The notes below the pieces were generated by a model. That model was not told where the DNA came from. It saw only the letters and a list, made by a program, of their open reading frames with translations, and did no database searches. A stretch of 60,000 nucleotides of DNA from Cristatella mucedo (taxonomy: Eukaryota > Bryozoa > Phylactolaemata > Cristatellidae): NCBI GenBank assembly GCA_009760855.2, contig WPIO01000090.1, forward strand, positions 250,001 to 310,000, written 5' to 3'. Made by a program: the position numbers and the translations under genes. Positions 59,701-60,000 of this stretch are shown here, piece by piece. How positions within the stretch are numbered: the first letter of the stretch is position 1; each line of letters starts with the position of its first letter.

Positions 59701-59844
59701 ACTTGATTGGGATCTTGGCGTTGTGGGCAGGGGCCCGCTATAGGGTTGGATATTGCTGGTGTGCAATCGAAATACACAGTTCGACGGGCTGTTTTCAGTT
59801 TGCTTAGCACCTGAATTCCTATTTCATCGTGAACAAGTCTTTGC

Positions 59845-60000
59845 TGCTTGAGTAATAATAATAATATATTGCACTTGATAAAGCGCCCTCAGAGAACTTA
59901 ATCTCTTTCTAGGCGCTTTACATTTGCTGCAAAGTGATACGCAATAGAATAGTAAGTAAAATCATGCTTGAAAAACAAACAAAATGAATAACATGGTTAG
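59845..60000 (-). mobile_element. LINE A, 3' end, cut by window edge
   Basis: (AAT)n at 59851-59867, then GCACTTGATAAAGCGCCCTC, the hairpin, TTACATTTGCTGCAAAGTGA and the start of the 3' UTR. The copy continues past the window. Confidence 0.85.

Overview
This is nuclear DNA from an animal, most likely an invertebrate or basal deuterostome; the sequence alone does not settle the phylum. The evidence is a spliced protein kinase gene with GT-AG introns, many 5'-truncated CR1/L2-like non-LTR retrotransposons, tRNA-derived SINEs, and very long simple repeats ((GA)n, (CT)n, (TA)n, (CA)n, C27). Almost all open frames outside the kinase exons are shadows of repeats or read-through of microsatellites.

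The one gene I can support is on the + strand. It is a MARK/Par-1 microtubule-affinity-regulating kinase. Ten coding exons join with matching phases: 29091-29156, 46894-47091, 47918-47971, 49224-49338, 50389-50459, 50662-50854, 51448-51548, 52876-52995, 55324-55423 and 55794-55909. They give 378 residues: a variable N-terminus, a complete kinase domain with an LKB1-type T-loop, and the UBA domain. An eleventh exon (57026 to about 57308) probably begins the Ser-rich spacer. The C-terminal KA1 exons must lie beyond the window. A CpG-rich promoter-like block sits at about 28.4-28.6 kb. Intron 1 is 17.7 kb long.

Layout: 1-2 kb is GC-rich unassigned sequence with short tandem repeats and one SINE. 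2.3-15.9 kb is dense LINE debris with a probable solo LTR and (TA)n/(CA)n arrays. 16-20 kb is CpG-rich sequence holding two long opposing GA/CT arrays. 20-27.8 kb is SINEs, LINE fragments and a fold-back structure inserted in a SINE. 28-29.2 kb is the MARK promoter and first coding exon. 29.2-46.9 kb is intron 1, with LINE pieces and a possible DNA transposon. 46.9-57.3 kb is the MARK kinase and UBA exons, whose introns carry a huge (GA)n, SINEs, LINEs and an 18-bp minisatellite. 57.3-60 kb is LINE copies.

The repeats form a recognisable system. LINE family A, LINE family C and the tRNA-headed SINE S1 end in the same short 3' hairpin (paired GCGCC/GGCGC and AGAGA/TCTCT arms) followed by an ATT-rich tail, which is the signature of a SINE mobilised by its partner LINE. 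LINE copies are also often joined to the ATT-rich tails of older copies.
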